Shown in pieces: positions 47,245 to 55,856 of a stretch of 64,000 nucleotides of DNA; the first letter of the stretch is position 1; each line of letters opens with the position of its first letter. Source of the stretch: Streptomyces cadmiisoli (lineage in GTDB: Bacteria; Actinomycetota; Actinomycetes; Streptomycetales; Streptomycetaceae); NCBI RefSeq assembly GCF_003261055.1, contig NZ_CP030073.1:6572001-6636000 (forward strand). Direction: 5' to 3'. Position numbers and translations under genes: made by a program. The notes below the pieces were generated by a model. It was not told where the DNA came from. It saw only the letters and a program-made list of their open reading frames with translations, and ran no database searches.

Positions 47245-49071
47245 CTACGGACGGAAGCGCAGTACCTGCGGGTCGTGGTCGCTGATCTGGTCGTGGAACT
47301 CGGCGTTGATGTGCACGCTGTCGTACTCGAAGTCGCAGTCGCGCCGGATCGACGGGCTGATCAGGATCTGGTCCAGCACCTGGCTGTTGCCCTGGTAGAC
47401 GTACGAGTAGCGCTCGCGCCGGGGCAGCGACTTGACGGCCGACCACAGCTCGCCGTCGCCCTCCAGGACCTCGGTGGTGGCGGAGAACTCGAAGTCGTTG
47501 ATGTCGCCGAGCGCGACGACGTCCGCGTTGCGCTGCGCGTCCAGGATCTCCTTGACGAAGGTGTTCACCGCGGTCGCCTGGAGGCGGCGCTGGGTCTCCG
47601 AGCTGCGCGCCGGCGGCTGGTACTGCGCGGTCAGACTCTGGTCGCCGCCCTTGGAGTTGAAGTGGTTGGCGATCACGAAGACCGTCTCACCCCGGAAGAC
47701 GAACTCGCCGACCAGCGGCTTGCGGCTGTTCGTCCACGCCGTGTCCGCCGGGTCGATCCGGCCCGGGGAGGCGGTCAGCCGCGCCTTGCCGCGCACCTCG
47801 GTGACCCCGACGGGCGTCGTCGCGTCGCCGCCCGCACGGTCCGTGAAGGACACCCGCTCCGGGTCGAACAGGAACACCTGGCGGATGTTGCCGCCCGGCT
47901 CGCCGCCGTCGGCGTTGTCGACGGGGTCGACCGAACGCCACTCGTAGGCCGGGCCGCCCGCCGCGACGATCGCGTCGATCAGCGCGGTCACCGTCAGGTC
48001 GGCGGCGACCGTACCGTCGTTCTGCGCTCCGTTGTTGTCCTGGATCTCCTCCAGGGACACGATGTCGGGCGAGCGCAGGTTGTGCACGATCGCCGCGGCG
48101 TGCTCGTCGAAGGTGGCGTCGGACGGGTCGAGGTTCTCCACGTTGTAGGTCGCCACCGCCAGCTCGCCCCGGCGCGGCTCGCGGGTCGTCTCGCGCTCCA
48201 GGCCGCCCCGCTCCAGGGCGCCGATCTCGTTGGCGACCAGCGTGTAGCCGCCGAACTGGTTGTAGTCCAGCGGGCCGGTGGTGGCGCCCTCCAGGGAGTC
48301 GCCGACGTTCGCGTCCGGGAAGTCCGCGACCGGGCCGAGGGACTGGATCTGGAGGCGGCCGGTGTTCTGCGCGGTGTACGAGCCGTAGACCGCGCCCCCG
48401 TGGCCGCTGGTGTTCTCCCTCGGCTTGACGGTGACCCACAGCTCCGTGAACGGGTCGGTGGCGCCGACCACGCGGACGTCGGCGACCCGGACGTTCATGC
48501 CCTCCAGGGACTCGTAGAGGTCCAGGGCGTACTTCGACGGCCGCAGCGTGAGGCCGTTGACCGAGCCGTTCGCGGCGGTGTCGCCGGCCGGGGTGTAGCG
48601 GGACGGCACGGAGCGGGCGTCGATCACCGCCGGAGCCGGGACCGGGTTGCCGGCGGACACGACGGTGACCGTCGGGCGGGTGATCTCGGTGAGGGACTGG
48701 TTGCCGGAGGCGGCGCCGCCCGGGACGAACTCCGTGACCGTGCCCGAGACCGTCACCGCGTCGCCGACGGCGACCTTCGGGGTGGAGCTGGTGAAGACGA
48801 AAACGCCCTCGCTGGTGGCCGCGTCGCCGTCCGGGGACGGGTCCTGGATCCAGAAACCTCTCGACGATCCGTAGGTGCGCACGCCGGTGACGATTCCGGT
48901 CACGTCCGTGACCTGCTGACCGGCGTACGGAGATGTCCGGGTGGTGCCCTGGATGTCACGGATGCGCACGGTGTCGGCGTGCGCGGGCGACGTGAGGACG
49001 ACGGTGGACGCCGCGGAGCACACGGCGGCGACGGTGAGCGCGGCGAGACGCGCGGAAGACTTGCTCGGCAA
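47245..49071 (-). CDS. Secreted endonuclease/exonuclease/phosphatase-family protein
   Basis: Extracellular nuclease or phosphodiesterase of the EEP superfamily. A TTG at 49071 is chosen because GGAGGG lies 6 bases upstream and it places the signal peptide correctly (PSKSSARLAALTVAAVCSA, cleavage near AHA-DTV); an ATG at 49095 would add 8 residues and lacks a ribosome site. The 608 residues hold an OB-fold-like N-terminal part (TGIVTGVRTYGSSRGFWIQD, about 42-61) and the catalytic motifs TYNVENL, LEEIQDN, NHFNSKGGD, GDINDFE and SDHDP in that order. A single PHO-like unit lies upstream at 49157-49163 (see rejected list). Confidence 0.9.
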   Translation of the reverse strand: MPSKSSARLAALTVAAVCSAASTVVLTSPAHADTVRIRDIQGTTRTSPYAGQQVTDVTGIVTGVRTYGSSRGFWIQDPSPDGDAATSEGVFVFTSSTPKVAVGDAVTVSGTVTEFVPGGAASGNQSLTEITRPTVTVVSAGNPVPAPAVIDARSVPSRYTPAGDTAANGSVNGLTLRPSKYALDLYESLEGMNVRVADVRVVGATDPFTELWVTVKPRENTSGHGGAVYGSYTAQNTGRLQIQSLGPVADFPDANVGDSLEGATTGPLDYNQFGGYTLVANEIGALERGGLERETTREPRRGELAVATYNVENLDPSDATFDEHAAAIVHNLRSPDIVSLEEIQDNNGAQNDGTVAADLTVTALIDAIVAAGGPAYEWRSVDPVDNADGGEPGGNIRQVFLFDPERVSFTDRAGGDATTPVGVTEVRGKARLTASPGRIDPADTAWTNSRKPLVGEFVFRGETVFVIANHFNSKGGDQSLTAQYQPPARSSETQRRLQATAVNTFVKEILDAQRNADVVALGDINDFEFSATTEVLEGDGELWSAVKSLPRRERYSYVYQGNSQVLDQILISPSIRRDCDFEYDSVHINAEFHDQISDHDPQVLRFRP

Positions 49072-49327
49072 CGGGATCCCTCCGGGGACGTACATGGGCG
49101 CCGGGACGAGGGTGAGGCACGGACAAAGGTGTGACGCGCGTAGAGACCGCGGTGACGGTGAACACTTGTCCCCCCACTTCTACGCGCGTCAATTTCCAGC
49201 CTGCTCGGGCCAGTTGTCAAGGTTTCGGCCATGTACGGGGCCCGGCCAGGAGATGAACCGGGCGGCATGGGTGGAAATCCGTCTAGGCTGAGCGGCTGAG
49301 ACGAACATCGCCCGAGGAGACCCCCCG

Positions 49328-50752
49328 ATGTCTGACAGCTCCCCCCTTCCGCCGGTGCTGCCGACCTCCGAAGCGGAGCTGGCGCGGGACGCGCTGTCCA
49401 CGCCCCTGCTGTCCCGGGCCGCGCGGCTCGCCCGCTGGGCCGGGCCCGACACCCGCGTCGAGACCGGCGGCGGACTCGTCGACGATCAGTTGCCCGCCGC
49501 GGCCGAGGTGCTCGGGCTCGCCGGGGACGACGCCGCGGCGCTGGCGAGCGAGGCCTGGCGGGTGGCCGTCGACACCGGGCTCGTCGAGATCCTCGACGAG
49601 GAGGCCGGCACGGTCACCACGGGCGCCGGGACGGCCCTGCTCACCGGCGGTTCGCCGCACGACGTGCTCGGCGTGTGGCTGACCGCCCTGGAGACGGTGC
49701 TCGACGACGCGAGCGTGCCCGACCTCGACGACCTGGTCGGCGCGCTGGACGACAGCGGCCGGGTCGACTTCTCCTCGCTGGACTGGGACCCGCAGGCCGA
49801 GTCCGACTTCCTCGACGGCGTGCTCGGCAACCTCTACCTGATGACCGTCAGCGAGGACGGCGCCGGCCGGACGCCCGTTCCGCTGCCCGCCCTCGCGGCG
49901 TCCGTGATCGTGCCCGGCGACATGGCCGAGCCCACGAACGACGTGCTGGAGCAGGTCTCCGACGCGATGATGAAGCTCGACGACCGGTTCCGGATGCTGG
50001 AGCCGGTGGGGCTGGTGGAGTACCAGCCGGTCGACGAGGCGCTGATGGCCGACGCCGACGAGGAGCCGGCCGCCGTCGACGACACCGACGTCTCCCGCTA
50101 CGGCATGGTCCGGCTCACTGCGCTCGGCCTGTACGGGCTGCGCGCCCGGCTGCTGGAGGCTGGCTTCGACGCGCCCGCCGTCGGCGACCTGGCCGACAAG
50201 GGTGCCGACGCGCTGCTCGACGGCACGGCCGGCTACGGGCCGGCCGCCGCGCAGGCCGAGATCGAACAGTGGCTGGCCCGCCACCGACCGCTCGTCGCCG
50301 CACGGGAGTTGCTGTCGGCCGCGCGCGGCGGCGACACCGGCGCCCCGCTGCGCCGACTGCGCTGCCAGCAGGCCCTGTCGCTGCTCGGCCCCGACGCCGA
50401 ACCCGCCCTGCGCGAGGTCCTCGACGACGCCGAACTCGGCGGTCTCGCCCGGGTCTGGCTGACCGAGCACGGGTTCACGGACGTACCGCCCCCGTCCGAG
50501 GCGATGGTGTTCTGGCTCACCGTGGACACGCTGGCCGCCCAGCTCGCCGCCGAGGGCAACTCCGAGGAACTGCGCGCCCTCGTCGAGGGTCTGGCGCGGC
50601 AGCACAGCGGCTTCTTCGCGGCGGCCTGGCGGGTCGACCACCCGGCCACCGCCGACGTCCTGGAGGCGATGGGGCGCATCCACCCCGACCGGAAGATCGC
50701 GAAGGAGGCCCGCAAGGCCGCGTTCAAGGCACGGTCCCAGCAGGGCGGCTGA
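49328..50752 (+). CDS. Conserved Streptomyces protein of unknown function, 474 residues
   Basis: I do not recognise a characterised family. The ATG at 49328 follows GAGGAG. No signal or membrane segment is seen. The sequence is acidic and alpha-helical, with several segments of HEAT-like look (PLRRLRCQQALSLLGPD, AEPALREVLDDAELGGLA, about 340-376) and repeated DxxD clusters. The C-terminus ends with KEARKAAFKARSQQ, a common tail in proteins of this type. It faces the nuclease gene in a divergent arrangement. It is followed by the phoX-like gene with a 106-base gap that holds the PHO box. Confidence 0.7.
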   Translation: MSDSSPLPPVLPTSEAELARDALSTPLLSRAARLARWAGPDTRVETGGGLVDDQLPAAAEVLGLAGDDAAALASEAWRVAVDTGLVEILDEEAGTVTTGAGTALLTGGSPHDVLGVWLTALETVLDDASVPDLDDLVGALDDSGRVDFSSLDWDPQAESDFLDGVLGNLYLMTVSEDGAGRTPVPLPALAASVIVPGDMAEPTNDVLEQVSDAMMKLDDRFRMLEPVGLVEYQPVDEALMADADEEPAAVDDTDVSRYGMVRLTALGLYGLRARLLEAGFDAPAVGDLADKGADALLDGTAGYGPAAAQAEIEQWLARHRPLVAARELLSAARGGDTGAPLRRLRCQQALSLLGPDAEPALREVLDDAELGGLARVWLTEHGFTDVPPPSEAMVFWLTVDTLAAQLAAEGNSEELRALVEGLARQHSGFFAAAWRVDHPATADVLEAMGRIHPDRKIAKEARKAAFKARSQQGG

Positions 50753-50858
50753 CGGCGTCCCGGTTCCCGCGACGGGCGGGCCGGGCGCGGCGAGGCGGCC
50801 GGTTCCGGCGCGCGCGGCGTACGGATTCACGGAAGCGGGTGCGGTGAAGTCGCCGGGA

Positions 50859-50880
50859 GTTCAACCGGTGTTCAGCCCCG
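50859..50880 (+). promoter_or_regulatory. PHO box (two 11-bp direct repeats) before the PhoX-type phosphatase gene
   Basis: GTTCAACCGGT at 50859-50869 and GTTCAGCCCCG at 50870-50880 are directly joined 11-base units that match the PhoP consensus GTTCACC of Streptomyces at five to six of seven leading positions. They lie 66 bases upstream of the ATG. This predicts induction by phosphate starvation through PhoR-PhoP. Confidence 0.8.
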
Positions 50881-50945
50881 GGCGCGACCGTGTGGCCGCA
50901 CCGAGGTCCGCCGTCCACGGCACTTCCCCCGTCACAGGAGACAGT

Positions 50946-52391
50946 ATGTCGTTCACCCGCAGGGACTTCGCCAGAACCACCGTGATCACCGGGGCCGGGG
51001 TGGCCCTGGCGGGCAGCGTCGGCGTCCTCGCCACCGCGCCGGGCGCCCTCGCGTCCACGGAGACGGAGACCGCCGACGACGTGTCCCCGGCCGGGCACGG
51101 CGGCCTCGGCTACGGTCCACTGCTGCCGGACCCCGACGGCATCCTCGCGCTGCCCGCCGGGTTCTCGTACCGGATCCTCACCCACGCGGGCCGGACCAGG
51201 CTGGAGTCGGGCGAGTTCACCCCCGCCGACCACGACGGCACCGCCGCCTTCGACGGCCCGCGCGGCACCACGCTCCTGGTCAACAACCACGAGATGGACG
51301 GCCCCCGCTCCGACCACGAGCACCCCGTCCCGCTCGCCGAGGGCCTGGTCTACGACCCCGCCGCTCCCGGCGGCTGCACCGTCGTCGAGGTGCGCCCCGA
51401 CGGCCGGGTCGCCGAGTGGGTCGGCATCGCCGGCACCGCCAACAACTGCGCCGGCGGCAGCACCCCGTGGGGCACCTGGCTGACCTGCGAGGAGAACGCC
51501 GACCGGGCCGGCGAGAACGGCATGACCAAGGACCACGGCTACGTCTTCGAGGTCGACCCCGGCGACCGGCGCGCCAACCGCGTCCCGGAGCCGCTGAAGT
51601 TCTTCGGCCGCTACGAGCACGAGGCCGTCGTCATCGACCCGAAGCGCGGCCACGCCTACCTCACCGAGGACGCCGACGAGCCCAACGGCCTCTTCTACCG
51701 CTGGACCCCGCCGAAGGGCTTCGAGCACGGCCCCCGCAGGTTCCGCGCCCTCGCCGACGACGCCGGTGTCCTCCAGGCGCCCAAGTGCTACAACTCCGGC
51801 GGCCGCTTCGTCGACGACCTCGCCCGGGCCACCAAGGTCGGCACCGTCTACGGCGTCGACTGGGTCGACGTCCCCGACCGGGACGCGAGGACGGTCCCCG
51901 TGCGCGAGCAGTTCGGGCCCGGCGAGGTCACCCGCGCCCGGAAGCTGGAGGGCATGTGGTGGGGGGACGGCGGCGCGTACCTCGTTTCCTCCTACGCCCG
52001 TGAGGAGAGCCCCGCCCGGCACGACGGCCAGGTCTGGTTCTACGACCCCAAGCGCCGCACGCTCACCCTGAAGGTCCTGCTGGGCGTGAACCCCGACCCC
52101 TCGGCGGACGGCGCCTTCGACGGCCCCGACAACATCACCGTCTCGCCGTACGGCGGCCTGATCATCGCCGAGGACGGAGAGGGCGTCCAGCATCTGTTCG
52201 GGGCGACCGACAGCGGCCGGACGTACCCCGTCGCACGCAACGAGCTGAACATCGGCACCGAGGAGGAGCCCGAGTACAGCGAGTTCACCGGCGTGACGTT
52301 CTCACCCGACGGAAAGACGCTCTACGCCAACATCCAGGAGCCCGGCATCATGCTCGCCGTCACGGGGCCGTGGAAGCGGCAGCGGCGGTGA
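50946..52391 (+). CDS. PhoX-family (DUF839) alkaline phosphatase-like protein, Tat-exported
   Basis: PhoX proteins are calcium and iron-dependent phosphomonoesterases exported by Tat. The 481 residues begin with a Tat signal: FTRRDFARTTVI twin arginine at residues 5-6, hydrophobic core ITGAGVALAGSVGVLA, cleavage near ALAS (about 37). Features of the family follow: LVNNHEMDGP (about 114-123), CAGGSTPWGTWLTCEEN (about 171-187) and PYGGLIIAEDGEG (about 402-414). The ATG at 50946 follows CAGGAG. The PHO box upstream agrees with a role in phosphate scavenging. Confidence 0.85.
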   Translation: MSFTRRDFARTTVITGAGVALAGSVGVLATAPGALASTETETADDVSPAGHGGLGYGPLLPDPDGILALPAGFSYRILTHAGRTRLESGEFTPADHDGTAAFDGPRGTTLLVNNHEMDGPRSDHEHPVPLAEGLVYDPAAPGGCTVVEVRPDGRVAEWVGIAGTANNCAGGSTPWGTWLTCEENADRAGENGMTKDHGYVFEVDPGDRRANRVPEPLKFFGRYEHEAVVIDPKRGHAYLTEDADEPNGLFYRWTPPKGFEHGPRRFRALADDAGVLQAPKCYNSGGRFVDDLARATKVGTVYGVDWVDVPDRDARTVPVREQFGPGEVTRARKLEGMWWGDGGAYLVSSYAREESPARHDGQVWFYDPKRRTLTLKVLLGVNPDPSADGAFDGPDNITVSPYGGLIIAEDGEGVQHLFGATDSGRTYPVARNELNIGTEEEPEYSEFTGVTFSPDGKTLYANIQEPGIMLAVTGPWKRQRR

Positions 52392-52410
52392 CCCCCTCGT
52401 GAACGGCGGC

Positions 52411-52448
52411 ACGGCCCTGCCCCGCACTCCGGTGCGGGGCAGGGCCGT
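52411..52448. terminator. Bidirectional terminator between the PhoX-type and TerD genes
   Basis: Perfect 17-bp arms (52411-52427 and 52432-52448) around TCCG lie between convergent genes. Confidence 0.85.
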
Positions 52449-52463
52449 CGGCCGTCGCGGACC

Positions 52464-53690
52464 TCAGAGGGCCTGGGCGGCGGGCTTGACCATGTTGCGG
52501 ACCGTGCGGGCCTTGACGAAGTCGCCCATCGCGGTCATCTCCCACTCGCCGGAGTACTGACGGATCAGCTTGGCCATCATCACGCCGGTCTGCGCCTCGG
52601 CGTTGGTGAGGTCGAAGCGGACCAGCTCCTCGCCGGTGGCGGCGTCCATCAGCCGGCAGTAGGCCTTGGCGACCTCGGTGAACTTCTGGCCGGAGAAGGA
52701 GTTCACGGTGAAGACCAGGCCGCTGACCTCCTGCGGGAGCCGGCCGAGGTCGACGGTGATCACCTCGTCGTCGCCACCGCCCTCACCGGTGAGGTTGTCA
52801 CCGGAGTGGCGGATCGAGCCGCCCACGATCTGGAGCTTGCCGAAGTAGCAGCTGTCGATGTGGTTGCGCTGCGGGCCGTACGCGATGACGGAGGCGTCCA
52901 GGTCGATGTCCTTGCCGCGGTACGCGGGCTCCCAGCCGAGGCCCATCTTGACCTGGGAGAGCAGCGGGCGGCCGCCCTTCATCAGGGAGACGGTCTGGTT
53001 CTTCTGGAGGCTGACCCGGCCCTTGTCGAGGTTGATCTTCCCGGCGCCGGGCGCGGGGGCCGGCGGGACGGGCGGGGCCGGGGGAGCGGCCAGGCGCGGG
53101 TCCACGGCGGGGGCGGGCGGGGCCGCCGGGGGCTGCACCGGGGCCGGAGGCGGGGTCAGCGGCTGCTGCGGGGCGGCCGGCGGGGCGGGCTCCTCCACGC
53201 TGACACCGAAGTCGGTGGCGATGCCGGCCAGACCGTCGGCGTATCCCTGGCCCACCGCGCGGGCCTTCCAGGCGCCGTTGCGCAGATAGATCTCCACGAC
53301 CACGAGTGCCGTCTCGGTGCCGAGCTGCGGGGGTGTGAACGTGGCCAGGACGCCGTTGTCGTCCGCGTTGCGGATCGTGGCCGTCGGTTCGACGCCCTGG
53401 AAGGTCTGGCCCGCGGCGTCCGGGCTCGCGGTGACGACGATCTTCTCGATGCCCGGGGGCAGGGCGGTGGTGTCCACCGTGATGGCGTCGGGGGCGGCGC
53501 CGCCTCCCGAGCGGTAGGTCACACCGGGGCCGGCGGGCTGGTTGTAGAAGATGAAGTCGTCGTCGGAGCGCACCTTGCCGTCGGCGGTGAGCAGCAGGCC
53601 CGATACGTCGAGCCGCACCGGGGCGGCGACGTCCACCGTCACACGGGCGGTGGGGAGAGGGATGTTCGAGCCGGGGGTCATAGCTGTCAT
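52464..53690 (-). CDS. Two-domain TerD-family protein
   Basis: TerD domains bind calcium and are linked to tellurium resistance and stress in bacteria, with unclear chemistry. The 408 residues have one TerD-like domain (about 12-160, RLDVSGLLLTADGKVRSDDDF, in pieces), a Pro/Ala linker at about 168-218, and a second full TerD domain (about 219-408, GKINLDKGRVSLQKNQTVSL then VNSFSGQKFTEV). The acidic DDDF and GGGDDE segments suit metal binding. The ATG at 53690 is directly preceded by an exact PHO-type unit (see findings); an ATG at 53681 is an alternative. Confidence 0.9.
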   Translation of the reverse strand: MTAMTPGSNIPLPTARVTVDVAAPVRLDVSGLLLTADGKVRSDDDFIFYNQPAGPGVTYRSGGGAAPDAITVDTTALPPGIEKIVVTASPDAAGQTFQGVEPTATIRNADDNGVLATFTPPQLGTETALVVVEIYLRNGAWKARAVGQGYADGLAGIATDFGVSVEEPAPPAAPQQPLTPPPAPVQPPAAPPAPAVDPRLAAPPAPPVPPAPAPGAGKINLDKGRVSLQKNQTVSLMKGGRPLLSQVKMGLGWEPAYRGKDIDLDASVIAYGPQRNHIDSCYFGKLQIVGGSIRHSGDNLTGEGGGDDEVITVDLGRLPQEVSGLVFTVNSFSGQKFTEVAKAYCRLMDAATGEELVRFDLTNAEAQTGVMMAKLIRQYSGEWEMTAMGDFVKARTVRNMVKPAAQAL

Positions 53691-53744
53691 GCCGGGTGAA
53701 CGACCGGCGCCGCTTTACCGTTCCCTTACCGGACGCCGATCGGG

Positions 53745-53966
53745 TCACCGGCGGTTGCGGGGGTGCTCCCGGGCCGAGCGCTCGTTGCCCCGCCGGTAGT
53801 TTCCGGTCCAGCGGGCCATGACCAGCTGCGGGTCGCCGGCGTCGACCTCGGCCAGGAAGCGGGCGGCCCGGGGGCCGCGCAGGGTCCCGGCGGGCCGGTT
53901 GTGGTGGGTGATGACGACGGTGCCGGACGTGTGCGTCTCGTACCGGAATCCATGGGGTTGCGGCAT
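53745..53966 (-). CDS. Small conserved Streptomyces protein, 73 residues
   Basis: I do not recognise a characterised family, but the sequence has the well-formed character of a real protein. It begins MPQPHGFRYETHTSGTVVIT, has a hydrophilic beta-type start (VVITHHNRPAGTLRG) and a basic end (GNYRRGNERSAREHPRNRR). No signal or membrane segment. The dehydrogenase gene upstream on the same strand ends 61 bases earlier and the TerD gene lies downstream. Could be a nucleic-acid or ribosome-associated factor given its basic tail, but this is a guess. Confidence 0.6.
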   Translation of the reverse strand: MPQPHGFRYETHTSGTVVITHHNRPAGTLRGPRAARFLAEVDAGDPQLVMARWTGNYRRGNERSAREHPRNRR

Positions 53967-54027
53967 GGACGGCAGGTTAGGGCCCGGGGCGTGCCCGGGC
54001 CCACCGGATTTTGCGCCGCCCGGGTGC

Positions 54028-55017
54028 CTACGGGACCACGACGATCTTCCTGCCGACGCCCGCCGCGAACTGGTCCAGGGCCTGCGGATAGCTGGTCAGG
54101 GGCAGCCGGTCGCTGATGAAGACCTCGGGGTCGAGGACGCCCGCCGCGAAGAGTTCGGCGGCCCGCTCGAAGCTGTGCAGGACCGCCATCGAGCCGGTGA
54201 TGGTGATCTCCTGGTTGTAGATCCGGTACGGGTCGATCGTGACACGGGTCGCGTAGTCGGCCACACCGAACTGGAGGAACGTGCCGGCCTTCGCCACCCG
54301 GTCCAGACCGTCCTGGATCGCCGCCGCGTTGCCCGTCGCGTCGACGACCACGTCCCAGCCCTGCGGACGGTCCAGCTCGTCGGCGTTCGCCGCGGACGCC
54401 GAGACACCGAGCCGCCGCGCGGTCTCCAGGCGGGCCGGGTTCACGTCCACCATGTCCACGCTCGCCGCGCCCGTGCGTTTGGCCAGCTCCAGCATCATCA
54501 GGCCCATCGTGCCCGAGCCGTAGATCAGCACATGGGATCCCAGCCGGGAGCGCAGGACGTCGTAGCCGCGCACCGCGCAGGACAGCGGCTCGACCAGGGC
54601 GGCGTCCTGGGTGCGGATGTGCTCGGGGAGCTTCACGCAGTTCGCCACCGGTGCCACCGCGTACTGCGCGGCGCCGCCCGCCGTGGTCACGCCGATCGCG
54701 GCCCACCGCTCGCAGAGGTTGTTGTGGCCCGTGCGGCAGTACCGGCACTCGTGGCAGTACAGCGACGGGTCCACCGCGACCCGGTCGCCCCGCGACACCT
54801 CGGTGACCTGGGCGCCCACGGCCACGACCTCGCCCGCGAACTCGTGTCCGGGCACGATCGGCAGCTTCGGCGCGAACTCGCCCTGGAGGATGTGCAGATC
54901 CGTACCGCACAGGCCGCACGCGGCGACCTCCACGACGACCTCGCGCGGGCCCGGCGTCGGGTCCGGGACCTCGGCGACGACGGCCCGGCCCACGGACTCG
55001 ATGACGGCGGCCTTCAT
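54028..55017 (-). CDS. Zinc-dependent dehydrogenase of sorbitol/threonine dehydrogenase type
   Basis: Medium-chain NAD(P)-dependent dehydrogenase, 329 residues from the ATG at 55017, which overlaps the permease stop. Catalytic zinc ligands are in CGLCGTDLHILQ (about 35-46) and PGHEFAGEVV (about 57-66); the structural-zinc cysteines are in CHECRYCRTGHNNLC (about 88-102). The nucleotide motif is YGSGTMGLMM (about 166-175). Placed last in an operon with a sugar binding protein and two permeases, it probably oxidises the imported polyol or sugar. Confidence 0.87.
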   Translation of the reverse strand: MKAAVIESVGRAVVAEVPDPTPGPREVVVEVAACGLCGTDLHILQGEFAPKLPIVPGHEFAGEVVAVGAQVTEVSRGDRVAVDPSLYCHECRYCRTGHNNLCERWAAIGVTTAGGAAQYAVAPVANCVKLPEHIRTQDAALVEPLSCAVRGYDVLRSRLGSHVLIYGSGTMGLMMLELAKRTGAASVDMVDVNPARLETARRLGVSASAANADELDRPQGWDVVVDATGNAAAIQDGLDRVAKAGTFLQFGVADYATRVTIDPYRIYNQEITITGSMAVLHSFERAAELFAAGVLDPEVFISDRLPLTSYPQALDQFAAGVGRKIVVVP

Positions 55018-55856
55018 TTCACGGCTCCCAACGACAGGCCCTGGACCAGCTTGTCCTGGGCGGCGAACCCCGCGGCGAGCACCGGCAGGGAGATGACGAG
55101 CGACGCGGCGCACACCTTCGCCAGGAACAGCCCCTGGCTGGTGATGAAGCCGGTCAGGAAGACGGGCGCGGTCTCGGCCACCACCCCGGTCAGGACCCGG
55201 GCGAACAGCAGCTCGTTCCAGCTGAAGATGAAGCAGATCAGCGCGGTCGCGGCGATGCCGGGCAGAGCCATCGGGGCGATCACCCGGGCCAGGACCGTGG
55301 GCAGCCGGGCGCCGTCCACCCGGGCGGCCTCGATCACCGCCACGGGCACCTCGGCCAGGAACGACTGCATCATCCACACCGCGATCGGCAGGTTCATCGA
55401 GGTGTACAGGACGACCAGCAGCCAGACGTTGTCCAGCAGCCCGGCGTTCTTGGCGAACAGGTAGACGGGCAGCAGGCCCGCCACGACCGGCAGCATCTTC
55501 GTGGACAGGAAGAAGAACAGGACGTCGGTCCACTTGCGCACCCGGCGGACGGACAGCGCGTAGGCGGCGGGGAGTGCCAGCAGCAGCACCAGCGCGGTCG
55601 AGCCGACCGACGCCACCGTCGAGTTGATCAGCGACGGCCAGGGGCTCGCCCCGCCGTCGGTGCCGAAGAACTCGCGGTAGCCGTCCAGGGTGAGCGCGGC
55701 CGTGAAGGACGGCGGGTTGGTGGCGGCGTCCGCCTCGGAGTGGAAGGACGTCAGCGCCATCCACGCGATGGGCAGGAAGAAGACGATTCCGGCCAGCCAG
55801 GCCACCAGGCCCAGGCCGACGCCCTTGCGGCGGACGCGTACGGCGGTGTCGCTCAT
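55014..55856 (-). CDS. Sugar/polyol ABC transporter permease (MalG type)
   Basis: Second membrane subunit of the importer, 280 residues, six helices, with the EAA loop VAVIEAARVDGARLPTVL (about 172-189). Starts with ATG at 55856, overlapping the preceding permease stop, and its own stop overlaps the dehydrogenase start (ATGA). The tail GFAAQDKLVQGLSLGAVK is usual for the family. Confidence 0.92.
   Translation of the reverse strand: MSDTAVRVRRKGVGLGLVAWLAGIVFFLPIAWMALTSFHSEADAATNPPSFTAALTLDGYREFFGTDGGASPWPSLINSTVASVGSTALVLLLALPAAYALSVRRVRKWTDVLFFFLSTKMLPVVAGLLPVYLFAKNAGLLDNVWLLVVLYTSMNLPIAVWMMQSFLAEVPVAVIEAARVDGARLPTVLARVIAPMALPGIAATALICFIFSWNELLFARVLTGVVAETAPVFLTGFITSQGLFLAKVCAASLVISLPVLAAGFAAQDKLVQGLSLGAVK

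Noticed and set aside
47275..49134. A plus-strand open frame opposite the nuclease gene
   Set aside because: No recognisable domain, and it overlaps the entire EEP catalytic core on the other strand.
49157..49163. A PHO-like unit (GTTCACC on the minus strand) before the secreted nuclease gene
   Set aside because: Only seven bases match and no second unit lies 11 bases away, so a PHO box cannot be claimed.
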